A stretch of DNA of 64,000 nucleotides from Colius striatus. Its lineage: Eukaryota > Chordata > Aves > Coliiformes > Coliidae. The position numbers and the translations under genes were made by a program. Location: assembly GCF_028858725.1 (NCBI RefSeq), contig NC_084774.1:8034001-8098000 (forward strand), in the 5' to 3' direction. The notes under the pieces were generated by a model, which worked only from the letters and a program-made list of their open reading frames with translations, ran no database searches and had not been told where the DNA came from. Shown here in pieces: positions 21,439 through 33,500 of this stretch; positions within the stretch are counted from its first letter, which is position 1; each line of letters begins with the position of its first letter.

Positions 21439-21547
21439 ATGGGGGCCCTGGCCCTGGCCCTGGGGATTTTCCACTACCTGGGGCTCTACCTGCAGCTCGG
21501 CGCCTCCTCCCGGCACCCGCCCTGGGACGCTCCGGCGGCGGGCAGCG
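21439..21547 (+). CDS. VSTM2L: VSTM2L coding exon 1 (signal peptide)
   Basis: The exon is 109 bases, from the ATG (context CCAACATGG, with A at -3 and G at +4, a strong Kozak match) to donor G|GTGAGC at 21548. It encodes the signal peptide and a short linker with RHPPWD, and leaves one base for the next codon. Confidence 0.93.
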
Positions 21548-24500
21548 GTGAGCGCGGGCGGCGGGCGGCGGCCGGGGCGGTGGCGCGGGAGCCGGGGCTC
21601 CAGCGGCGGCTGCCCCGGGCGGGAGGGGCGGGCGAGGGGGGGGGGGCGGTTGCGCTCGGAGCGCCGCCGGGGGGCTCGGTCTCCCCGCCGGGGGCCGGTC
21701 CACGGCGCTGCCGGTTCCCCGCCGGTGCTGGTCGGTGGGTCCCGGCCGCGCGGGGCTGGCGGTGGGTCGGGGCCGGGGCCGGCCCGTGCCGCGGGCAGCG
21801 GGACGGGTGGCGGGGATGGGGTCGCGGTTGCTCGCGGCGGTGATGGGCTCTCCCGCCGCCGGCAGCACCGCGTCGCGCTCCGTCGCGCCGGCGACTCCGG
21901 GAGCGGGGTGCAGCCCGACTGAGCCGGGGATGGGCTCCGCCGTCCCCGGGGCTCGGGGGGCGGCTTCTGCCTGTGCCGCTGGGCTGCCAAACGCGGGGGG
22001 CTTTGCACGCCGCGTCCCACCCCCGTGCGAGTGTGCATCCCCGCGCGCATCGCCGTGTGTGCCGCCATGCACATCGCTGCGCGAGTGAGCATCCCCGGGC
22101 ACGCCGCCCTGCTCCCCTGCGCGCTGCCGCACGCCGCTGCCACCGGCCGCACTCCGGCTCCTCTCCCGCCGCCCGTTCCGTGCCTCCTCTGCCGGCTCCG
22201 GGACGCGGCGGGGCCGGGGCCCAGCCGGGGCTGGGTAAGGAGACCCTCCTTCTGCAACCCCTCGCAAAAACGTCTGTCCCAGCGTGGGGCAATTCCCGTC
22301 GCGGGGTGCCGAGGGGTGACGGGAGACGGAGTCCCCTCGGAGCAGAGCACCAAGACCCCTGCGCTCTGCGAGGTGACGCGAGTGGACTCCGACCTGAGCC
22401 TGAGCAGTGGTTGTGGGGTGCGTGCTGGCTGCCTGATGCCTGGATCACAGCCATCCCCTTCACATGGCTCCAGAGCTCCCGGCGTGCGGAGAGAGCTGCT
22501 CCCTGCCCCGAGGAGCCTCCAGGCTCGGGCAGCCTCGGGGCAGTGCCGGGGCCGGGAGATGTGGGTTGTCCTGCGGCAATGCGGTGCGTGGGCCGGCGGG
22601 GACCTGCCTGCATGGGGAAGCAACGACCAGCCTTTGTGCTGGGGGGATAAAGGTGGGGGGGTCTGCACCTGCCAGCCTGGCTGCCAGCAGGAGATGTGGG
22701 CAAAGAGCCTCCATTAGCTGCTGCTGCTTCCCTCAGAAATTCAGCAATAAGCAAATAAATAGTGAAATGGTCGCTGTGAGGGAGCAGGGAGCCAAGGCTA
22801 GGAAATATTCTGGGAGGGTGAGTGCACTTTAGAGCCACATTACAGCTTGCTACTATGAGCAGTTCTGCAGCAACTCACTTCATCACAACAGAAACCTTTA
22901 TTAACGATACTGAAAAGCAGTGAGTAAGTGGGTCATGTATAATAAGCCATTTGTGTTCAGTAGGTGAATACCAATTTGATAAAAACTGTGTGTGCTGAAA
23001 ACCTGTATAAATTGCTGTTTAGCAGATCAGAGGTTGATCATTTCATTACTTGCTGGTACAGCTTTCCCTCCGCACAGCCAGAGCCCAGTGGGCTGAGACC
23101 GTCAGGACGGGTTTGGCCGTGGGCAGCGGGGATGGGCAGTGTCCGGAGCTCGCTGCCATCTCTGCTGGGTGCAGGTGGCCTGGAGGAGCCTCCACTGTGC
23201 CATGTCTGGCACAGCCTGGCAGCGCCTTCCCTGGTGCCTTTAACTTGTCCCCAGCAGATGCAGTGAGGGAACTGAACGGGAGCAGCGCGGCTCCACGGGT
23301 GCTGCGGGTGGCCCTGACCAGCCCTGGGGTGCAGGCGGCTCACACACCCTCTCGCTCTGGAGATGTGAGCATTGAGCCTCTGCTCCACGGCCAGAGCTGC
23401 CTGGGGAGGGAGAGTCTCCGTCAAAGAAAGTCTTTTCCCTACCCCCACAGCAAAGGCTCTGCCTCGAGCGAGGGTGGAGTAAGGACGAGAATGGAGCGAG
23501 GACGGAGTGAAAATCGGCGCCGTCTGCCCCAGCAGAGTGCCTGAGCCGCAGGATTCCTCCCCGCCATCCCTCCCCTCCTCTCTCCTCTTCTCAGGCTGGC
23601 GCCTTCAATTATTCATGCCCCCCGTTGCAGGCAGCCTGTGCACGCTCGGCTGGTGCCATCAGCCCTCAAACTGGTGCTGGCTGGGAAGCTCCAGCCACCC
23701 GCCCAGCCCCACTGGCTGCCGACGCAGGGCAGGGGGAGCGGGGCTGTGAGCAGCTCTCGCCTTCCCGCTGAGGAGAAGCCTGGCTCCTTCCTCGCATCCT
23801 TTGCAAGCGCTTGTGTCTCACCGTCAATAAGCCGCTGTGAAGGGCTGGAGGCTGGAGGGAGCGGTGCCCCGGCTCCCCAGGGGGCTGCCCTTCTCCCTTC
23901 TCACACACCCCGATGATTATTCTATCAATTACTTTCATAAACACTTTGTATTCCGCCGGATTTTTTCATGCTTCCTGATGGGAATTCTCCACCCGATGTG
24001 TTTTTCCTGCTGCTGTTCGCGCAGTCATTCAGCGCAATTACTTCTGACACCTCTCCTCATCAAATGTCTGTGCTTTCTTTTCTCTTGAAGAAGCTGACAG
24101 ACGATGGGCCAGACACTGGGAATTATTACGTTAGGACAGTGACAGCTAATTTTAATCATAACGTTCCCTGTGAGCGAGGCAGCAAATCAAACAAAACGCC
24201 GGTGCGGCTGCGCGTGGTCCCGGAGCCATGGACAGCACTTGGTCCCAGAGCTGTGGGCAGCGTGGTGGTGCTGGAGCTGTGGGTTGTGTGGCAGTGCTGA
24301 AGCCGTGGGCAGCGTGGTGGTGCTGGAGCTGTGGGCAGCGTGATGGTGCTGGAGCTGTGGGCTGCATGTGGTCCCGGAGCCGTGGGCAGCGTGGTGGTGC
24401 TGGAGCTGTGGGCAGCGCGGCAGTGCTGGAGCCATGGGCAGCGCAGCGGTGCCTGAGCAGGGACCTGGAGACAGACAGGGAAATGGAGGCAGACAGGGAG

Positions 24501-27500
24501 ATGGAGGCTCCACTTCACTCCCCTCTTTGGCAGCTGCCACCCAGGTGGGGACACGGGTGGGTGCTCTGCCCTTTGCAGCTCCTCTGGGGTTTCGGTTCAC
24601 AGTGCCAGAAGGGTTTGTGCCCCTCGGGACTGACAGCGCTTCCTGGCCTCATCCACCCACACTCTGGCTCTGTCCAGGCCCTGGCTGTGGGTTTATCTCC
24701 CACTTAGCCCCCTCCCTGTGGCTCCGGCTGTGGTGGGTGTGTGGCTGGGCATCAGGCCCGTGGCTGGGCTCGGCTGCGCTGGGTGCTTGGTGCTGCTGCT
24801 GTGTGCTCCACACGGAGCTGGACTGGGATGAGCCTTCTCGGCAGGACTGGGCAGGAGGGCACCATGCCCATGAGCACCAGGCACTGCTGGCTCTGCCAGA
24901 TGGGTGCCAGCACTGTGCGTGGCGTGGGCAGCTCTGCAGCAACCACCAGTGCCCACAGCTCATGTTTTGGGTGCTGGGTGTGAGACCAGGGGGCTGTTCT
25001 TCAGCACACCAAAGCTCTTGTCTGCCTCGTCCCCTGGGAATGACGCCAAGGCAGAGCCCTGGCACCAAAGTGAGCGGTGCCTGCAGGGCGGCTGCACAGC
25101 CCCACCGGGTTCCACTGGGACCTCTTGTCACAGGCCATTTTACAGTTTCGCTACTTACACTGTCAAATAACTGCTCTTCCTCCTTCCCCTCCGGAGGGAA
25201 TCGTCTCAGAACCAGCCTGGGAGTCGTCGGGAGCAGCACATCGCTTTGCCCGGGGAAAGCTGCTGTCAGGGGGCCGGCTGGGGGAGGACTGTCCCTGCGC
25301 TGGGCAGCGGCGGGGGGCTGGTGGGAGGGCAGGGGTGGGGATGTCCCCGCCGGGACGATTCACTGCTAGAAACACTTGCAGGTTTCAAGGTTAATTCCAG
25401 CTCCCTGGCAAGGTGAGCCCTGGCCTGACCACGATGACCAGATTAGCTCGTTTTGTTTCTTTATTAATTTATGCTGCAAATATGAGCTAATTCTGCTGCC
25501 AGTGTGACAGTAAACGGGCAGAGAAACGGTGCTGGCGGCCCCAGCGCGTCAGCGGGAGCATTCCCGGACCTGGACAGCGTTCGCTGCGCCCCAGCCCGAC
25601 TCTTCCCTTGAGCAGGGCGGCTGCGGGAGCGCGGCGGCGAGCGGAGCTGCCGCGGGGCCGGGCTGCCGGGGCTGTGCTGGCCCGACGCGCCCCAGCCGGC
25701 GCCGAGCCCGGTGCGTGGCTGGATCCGCCGCGGTGCCCAGCCCCGACCCTCGGCTGCTCCCTCCCCTCCCAGCGGCAGCCGCCGCCACGCCGCGGGCTCT
25801 GTGCGCTGGTTCGTGGCCGCGGTGTGTTGGTGGTGACCCACGGTCAGCATCCCTGCTCTCGGGCTTGTCAGGAGGAGATGCATCCACAGATGTTAATGGG
25901 CAGATGGGAGGAGGAGGGAGGTTTTAGCCCAAGCTGCATGGCAGACAGCGGGGACCCTGGTGTCCGTGCTGCAGGGCCCGGCACAGCCAGCACACAGAGC
26001 AGGACCCGGCTCGGTGCTCCTGGATCAATCCAGTAGGAACCCCCCTGTGCCTTCAGACCCTGGCACAGGCCGCTCGTACCGAGGTGTGGATGGGCCCTGT
26101 GGCACCAAGGAGGGTCTGTCCATCCGTCCCCAGGCTCCTGCGCACTGCCAGGATGCGTCTCGGGTGCCTTTGCAGCCTGTAGGACATGGACAGTGCTGCA
26201 GCCAGGGCTGTCCCTCCCCATCAGCTGAGGGGGATGTGGGTACCTGTGCAGGGGATGTGCCATCGGCTGCAACTGCAGCCAGACACGTTTGCTTTCCTGC
26301 AGCGGTGCAGCGTGTGGGGTGGCACAAACCCAGCGGGTTGCGCCCCGTGCCAAGGGCACTGTAGGGCTTGCATGAGCTCAGCGGTGAGCAGGAGCAGGAG
26401 CAAGCCCTTGGCACCATCCCCGGGGAGGGCCGAGCATGGCTGACAGCCCTGGCACTGAGCTGGAGAGCAGGGGGACAGCAGAGACGGCGGCCAGGGGGCA
26501 ATGGCTGTCTCGGCAACTCTGCAGAGTCCTCTTCGTGGAGCTCCACGCTCTGCAGGGGGCAGGGAGGAGCAGCTCAGCTCTCCTGGCAGCACCAGCTGCT
26601 TTCTTCTGCCTCTCATTTTGCCCTGTGGTGGTGGGGGGAGCCCTGGCAGCATCAGCACTGGGAGCTTGGGGTGGCAGGGAGTCAGTGTGAGAGCTGTGGT
26701 GGGTGGTGATGGCAGCACTGACCCAGCAGTACCCTGGGGGGCTTGGGTGCTGGTGGGGACTCACTTGCCAGGATGAGGCCACCAACATTGCCTGGGGCCA
26801 GACTCCATGGGAGCTATCAGGGCCGTGCCTTTGACTGGGGCTGAGGTGCCCCAGGGCTGCAGAGGCCACAGCCAGAGCCGGTTCCCTTCCCACGGCATCG
26901 CACGGCACAGTCCCGCTGCCGGGCTGTGGGGAGGGGGCCGCTGAGGGAGGGGATGACGGGAGTGTGAGGCTGAGATGACAATTAGTCCTCCAAGTGTCTT
27001 GACTCACCGAACCATAATAAACCTTGAATTACGACTGTGAGCTTTGTGAAGGGAAGAATAAGCCACACTTGATCTCAGCCCACGGCATAACAGCAGCAGC
27101 TGGAGGGAGGGACGAGGGGTGGTGGAGGCTGCTCCAGCAGCACGTCCCGTGCCTGCCCTGCGCCTGCCTGCCCGGCCACCTCCCCCAGAGCCAGGGGCTT
27201 CCCAGCCCCCTCAGCCCCCGTCCCTGTGCTGCCCGGCGTGGGTCAGAGCCAGCCCCTACCAACACCGCCTGCCTGGCACGTGCCACCCCTGCGGCCCGGC
27301 TGCAGCTCTGGCGAGGGGCTCCTGCTCGCTTGGGCAGCCAAAGCAGCATCTGGTTGCCCAAGGCCGTGATGTTCCATGGGGTGAATCACACCCGGAGCAA
27401 GAGCGAGCGCTGCCTGGTGCCTGGTGTGCATTTGCACGTGTCTGATGGGTTTTTCATCGCCCCCAGGACAGGGTCACACACACACGGGCTCTCCTGGGTG

Positions 27501-30500
27501 CCCCCGTCCCTGCTTGAGCCGTGACTGTCCCAGCAGCTGGCGGCTGGTGCCGTGTGGGGGCTGTGGAGGGGCCGGGAAGAAACCAGCAGAGCCATGGGGA
27601 GCTGGCAGGGTCCTGGCCAGGGACAGGGCTCCCCAGGGCAGGGGCTGCTGGGGGACAGGGCAGATGGATGGGGCAGGGTCTGGGGGTCGTTTCCAGGTGG
27701 CTGGGCGATGTCTTGCCCCCGGCATGGGGGCTGTGGGGGGACCCCTGGCGCTGGCTGCCCTCGTGCCGTGCCGAGGGGCCGCGTGTGCCGTGGGGAGGGA
27801 GCGTGGCAGCCTCTACATCTCCCCTTTATGAGAGCACCAAGCTGTCCCAGCAGGCGTTTTCAATTCCGTTTATCTGTGTTTCCCCATTGAGTTCATTTTA
27901 TTTCCCCTGATTTTTGTTTCCCGGAAGATTTATCGATCCTGATTTTCGCGGTTTATGACAGGTAGCAGGTCATAAAGCACCCGGAGCAGCCAGCCCGGCG
28001 CCGGCCCCCCCGCGCCCTGGGGACGCGGCTGCAATGTCAGCGGCGGGGAGGGACGGTGCCGGGCGGGGGGCTTCAGGGGGGCTGCCGGGGGGCTGCGGGG
28101 GGCTGCCGGGGGGCTGCAAGGGGGCTGCGGGGGGCTGCCGGGGGGCTGCGGGGGGGGCTGCAGGGGGGCTGCGGGGGGCTTCGGGGGGGCTTCAGGGGGG
28201 CTGCGGGGGGGCTGCCGGGGGGCTGCGGGGGGCTGCAGGGGGGGCTGCGGGGGGCTGCCGGGGGGCTGCAGGGGGGCTGCAGGGGGCTGCAGGGGGCTGC
28301 CGGCTCAGCAGCCCATCCCTCCCCTGTCCCCGTGGGTGCGAGCGGGGTCCGGGCAGCGCGGCCGCCCCGGTGCAGGGTCCGTGCCCCGCCGCGGGGATGC
28401 CGGTGGCCGGGGGCTGCCCGGATCTCGAGTCCCGCGGCGGGGAAGCGCTGGGGCTTGCAGCGGGGGCTCTCCTCACCGTGTCAGCGCTCTCATGTCCCCC
28501 ATGGCTCAGCCTCGGCTCTCTGGAAGGGCTTTGCCGTGCCCGGGAGCTGCCACCGGACTCTCCCTCTCATTTTTGGCAGAGGCAGATGATGAACGGTCCC
28601 GGGGGTATCTCCCTTCTCTCACTGGCCCGTCACTCGCAGTGCCATCCATCCAGCTCTCTGCCTGTCTCTCCTCTCACCTCTGTTCCGCGGGGCTCAGCCC
28701 CCTCTCCCTGCACCTCTCCGGGGCCACCAACCCTGTTCTGCTCTCGTGGTGCTGCTGGGACTGTCCCGCCGTGATTCTGGGGCTGGGGGCTGTGCTGGCA
28801 CTGGCCTGGCTGCCCCTTGTCTGGGGTATCCTGGGGTAGCCAGGGCTGGAGGGGTCAGCACAGCCCAGTGTCCCCTTGGCACTGGGGTCCTGGAGCCCCC
28901 TCCCCACAGAATGAACATGGGGTGAGAAGCTGGGATGGTGGGAGTGGGGCAGAAGAGGGGGAGGGAGGGTTGGGATGTGCAGGGAGGGAGGGACCAGCTT
29001 CACCTTCCCTCCTGCTGTCAGACTTTATTGCCCATCTGTCCATCCCTCTTTCGTAGGACGTTTATAGATTGTCTGCTCCGAGTTTCCAGCCTGTCACTCA
29101 CAACGGCCGGGTGTGGGGAGGGGGCCGGGGCCCTGCAGACAGCGGTGGGGCTGTGGTGACCAGGGGAGCTGTGGGAGGGGGCTGCTGGCAGGTCCATCAG
29201 CAGGACCTGCCTTTGTTTGGATGCACTTGGAGCTGGCTGAGCCCTGGGGTTAATTAATACATACGCTTCCCAATTAAAATCTGAAAGAATGGAAGAAGGC
29301 ACTTGGTCCAATCAAGCCTTTTCTGCGCTCATCTGCCAACTCCCGTCTGCAGGAGCAGATTTTAATTGTGTTCAGAGTAATTTGGACACGGCTGAGCCCT
29401 CAGGAGCCCTCAGGCCACGGCCCCGCCGCTGCTCCACACGCCTGGCTGGGGCTGCAGGGGCCAGGGGCTGCCGTGGGCTCTGCTGGGACCCTCTGGCCTC
29501 GGCCTCGCTGCTACTCCCAGAGCCCTGTGGAGCCAGAGCCCGAGCCTGGGCCATGGGGGCAAGCGGGTGGGTGAGTGTTGGTTGGGCATAATGGCCATGG
29601 CACCGCAGCAACAACAAGCCCTTTGCCACTTGGACCCTCCTGCTCTTCCCACAGCCCCTGACCACCAGAGCTGCCCCCCAGCCCAGGGCTGCCCCTGCTC
29701 CCCAGCACAGAGCCCGTGTGGCTGCCGTGGCGGGGTCCCAGGCAAAGGGGGTGCAGGGGCCGCGGGGGGCTCTGCCAGGACCCCCGGGCTCGTTAAAGCC
29801 TTGTGCTGGGTATTTCCCTCAGTTCCCCAGCTAAGATGGATTGAAGTGATCAGTATATGGGATTTCCATATTTCCAGAGGGACAGGGAGATATTAAAGGT
29901 ATTAACTTCTGTGTCTGGGATGATACTAATCCATTTTCCGAGGGGATCTGGGCTCGGTGAGGAGCTGCAGGGAGCTGCGTGTCCCGGGGCTGCGCCGGCG
30001 CCGGAGCGACTGCGCCAGGGCTGCGGCACCAGGTGGCTGCTGGGGACGGGGGGCACGGGGCAGCCCTGGCACAGCCCCAGAGGGTCCCTGATCCCGGGGG
30101 TCCCTGACTGCGGGGCAGGGACGGGCACACAGCCCCCGCCGGCCTCAGTGGCCAGGGCAGCGTGGGGCCGGCAGCCTGAGCCCGGCCGTGCCCGCGCTGG
30201 GGGCTCAGCCCGTCCCCGTGGCGCCGGGGAGAAGCCGCCGCAGACCGTGACTGTGCCGTTTGTGACCCACAGCCGGGGCCGTCTGTAGGGAGGAACAACG
30301 AGCTCTCCAGAGGAGATGAAAAGAATTCTAATTACATCTCGGAACAATATTTGTTTTGAGCAAGGAAAGCAAACCATATGGCATGTGGGAGACTGTTTGG
30401 GGGCCACATTAAACAGGGATTTGTTTTTCATTTGTGCTCTGATCCAAGAGGAGATGCCGTCGTGCTTTATTTGTTCATTGCACTGGGGGGGTGTGTGGGG

Positions 30501-33500
30501 TCTCACGCTCGCTCTGGGGCAGAGGTCCCAGGGGTGGCACCGGAGTGGGGCACACACAGGCTCCTGCTCCTTCCCACTGCTCCGTGCAAAGAGCCAGGGG
30601 AAGGGGCAGCGCTGCTGGGGCTGGGGCACTGGGCTGGGCAAGGGCGATCCACCTGCATGGCAGGGACTGGCTGAAGTGCCAGGTCTGTGTGGCAGGGACT
30701 GGCTCAGGTGCAGGGTGTGTGTGGCAGGGACCAGCTGAGGTGCAGGGTGTGTGTGTCAGTGCCTGGCTGAGGTGCAGGGTGTGTGTGGCAGGGCTGGGTC
30801 CTGGCGCTGCGGGTGTCTCCGCTGGCGTGGCCGTGGTGATGGGCCGTGGCACATCCCCGCAGCCTTTGCTCTGTGTCCTGCAGCTCTCTTCACCGAGACC
30901 CCCCACGACATGACGGCGCAGGCGGGTGAGGATGTGGAGATGGCGTGTTCCTTCCGAGGCAGCGGCTCCCCGTCCTACTCCCTGGAGATACAGTGGTGGT
31001 ACGTCCGCAACCACAAGGACTGGACGGACAAACAGACGTGGGCTTCCAACCAGGTACCGGCCTCGTGGCAGCAGCTGGGGCAGAGACCTTTCTTTTGCCC
31101 AGGGGCTTCGCTTGCAGCAGCTCTTGGGGCCCAGGGGGTCCCCGTCCTGCAGCCACGGCCCTGGTGCCAACCTGAGCTGTAGCAGTGGGGTCTCGGCCCC
31201 TTCACTCTGCTGAGGGGGGGGAGAGAGGCTGGGGGGTCCCACAGTGCAGGCACACGCGTGGCATCGGCTGCACCCACCATGCTCTGGTGAGGATGGGCTG
31301 TCCTGGCCACCCTTCCCAATTAGCAGAGGTGCCACGTGGCCCATCCTCCAGGACTGGCAGAGGCTTTGTCTTTGTGCTTGTGGCTTCTCCCATCTCACCA
31401 ACTCATCCCCTTGCATCCCTCCCCATGTCCCCTGCCCCCCAGCCCCCTTTGTTTTCCCCATTTCCCGTGTTGGTCTCAGCAAACAGCTGTCTCTTTATTT
31501 CTCTTTCTGTTCACACAGAGATAAGGGCCAAATAATGGGAAGGCAGCTTTAGGTATTTTAATGAGCCTTTATTATTGTGTCTTTGGCAGAGCTGCTGCTG
31601 GTATTACCATAAATTGAGAGAAGCCTCAGGAAGTGCTGCCGCTGGGGAGCACTGCTGGGGGCCAGGGGCTGCTGGGGGCCAGGGGCTGCGGGGGTGAGGG
31701 TGGGGGAATGTCTGGTGCAGGGTGAGGGTGGGGGGATGCCTGGTGTGGGGAGTGGGCTGCTGTGCAGTGGCTGGTGCTGAGGGGCCCCGGGCTGCTGCCC
31801 AGCTGGTGGCTGATTTGGGAGTGTTGAGGGTCCGGGGGGCAGGTGCTGGCTAAAGGGGCTGAGGCTGCTGGCAGTGGGTCACTGCCACATGAGCACCCCA
31901 AACCCCTGGCCCTGTGTTTCTCTGGTGCTGCCATTCCCTCCCCTTCCCATCTGACCCGTGTGGCTCTGTCTGCACTGGGTACCTGGGTTTGCTGGGGCTG
32001 AGCAGCCCCCTGCTCCCTGCTCTCTCCTCCTCCTCCCTCGGGGCAGCCACCCCTGGGGTGGGCAGGGTCTGGTGGGCTCTTGCCTCCTCCCAGCCTGACA
32101 GTTTCCCTTCCCTGTCTGTTCTCCCTCCCCATCCCTGATCCCACAGCTGAAGGCGCTGCAGGAGGAGCCTGGGAAGGACGCCACCAAGATAAGCGTGAGT
32201 TTGGATAACGGCTCTTGCAGGGGCTTGGCTGGAGGAGGGCTCAGCTGGAAGGTTTCCCTGTGCTCAGCACAGAGCTGGGGGGCAGGGGGGTCTCCTGGGG
32301 TCTCAGTGTGAGGCTGGGTGCCCCGGATGAGGCATCCCAGCAGGTGGGGGGTGCGCTCCCCAGCTCCCCCATGCCCAGGCGTTGGCATCCGAGGGACACG
32401 TGTCTGCTACGGACAAAATCGTCTCCTTTACTCCCCAGATTAGCAGCCCAAAGCCATTTAGGCTCATGTGAGCATAATGAGGAGACGCTGATCGGTTAAA
32501 TAAAATAGAGACTGCCACTGTCAGGTCGGTGCCCTCCCCACACCGTCCCTGCCCACCACGGCACCGCGGCCTTTGGGGCTGTCACAGAGCTGGGGCAGCA
32601 CTGGGAAGCGCATCCCGCCATCGCCCCGGCCCCTGCAGCCCCGCTGGCTCTGCCTTTGCGCCCCTGGGGTAAGGATGGAGCTCACCATGTGCCCACAGCT
32701 CCCCAGGCCAGGGGCTCTGCCCGACCTATCCCCAGGAAACAGCAGAGACAAGGGGTAAGAAGCCAGAAGCCTTCCAGATGAAGGGCATTGACTCTCTCTC
32801 CCCTCTGTGGGGACCGGTGCACGTGGATTCTCTGGCCAGTAATGATTTCCTTTGGGATCCCATCCCCTCAGATCTGTTATGTCATGGCTTCTTGAGCTTT
32901 CAGCCCTGTTTGTCTCCGTTCCCGTGATGAGCCCACGACTGAAGCCAGGGTGCTGCCAGGGTCCGTGCCCAGCTGGGTGCTGCAGCTCACAGCCCCACGA
33001 GCAGAGCTGTCCTGCAGCCCACGCTGCCCCCAGCCCGGCTGAGGCATTTCTCAGCATAATGAGGCAGTTAATGCACGCTGGATCGGAATCAATGCGGCCC
33101 CCAGCCCCAGCGCTGCAGGACAGGTGCAGCTGCGCCCTGAGCAGCCCCAGAGCCACCCTTTGGGCCACGACCTGTGGCACTCAGCAGTCCCTGGTGTGCA
33201 GGGCAGCCAGCCTCAGCTGCTCACGCGGGTGTGCAGGCGCCGGCCGCCCTCTCTGCAGCAGCTCAGGCTGTGGGACGTGTGGGTGACGGGGCCCCATCGC
33301 CGCGCTGCCGCTCGCCGCTGCCTCCTTTGCCCTTTGCGACGGGAGTTTGTGTCTCTGGTCGTGGCTCTCAGCCCCATTTCTAAACACCATAAAATCTTCA
33401 GCTAACAAACGCAGCGGCGAGTAGAAAAATGGCCTTTGCCATCCAGTGTGATTATAGGGAACGGAGCCAGGGGCCTCGGGGCGGGTTGTAAATCTGATTT

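Larger units (their letters stand above)
21548..30883 (+). other. VSTM2L: VSTM2L intron 1
   Basis: This is a 9.3 kb phase 1 intron. The first 0.9 kb is CpG island. Tandem repeats lie at 24213-24458 (26 bp), 28061-28301 (G-rich, about 11 bp) and 30661-30797 (32 bp). AT-rich islands lie at about 22730-23045, 23905-24165, 25380-25520, 27845-27985, 29240-29400, 29815-29945 and 30295-30480. Long open frames in the GC-rich parts are compositional. No nested gene is seen. Confidence 0.85.

Noticed and set aside
20566-22668. A 700-codon open frame on the minus strand across the VSTM2L promoter
   Set aside because: It runs through two minisatellites and a CpG island, where stop codons are depleted. 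Its sequence is proline/arginine-rich with repeat periodicity, and it overlaps the real VSTM2L exon 1 in antisense.
28034-28774. Glycine-rich 246-codon open frame
   Set aside because: It is produced by translating the G-rich tandem array. All three forward frames are open across much of it.
30661-30797. 32-bp periodic repeat as a CRISPR array
   Set aside because: The whole period is repeated, with no variable spacer, and it lies in a vertebrate intron.
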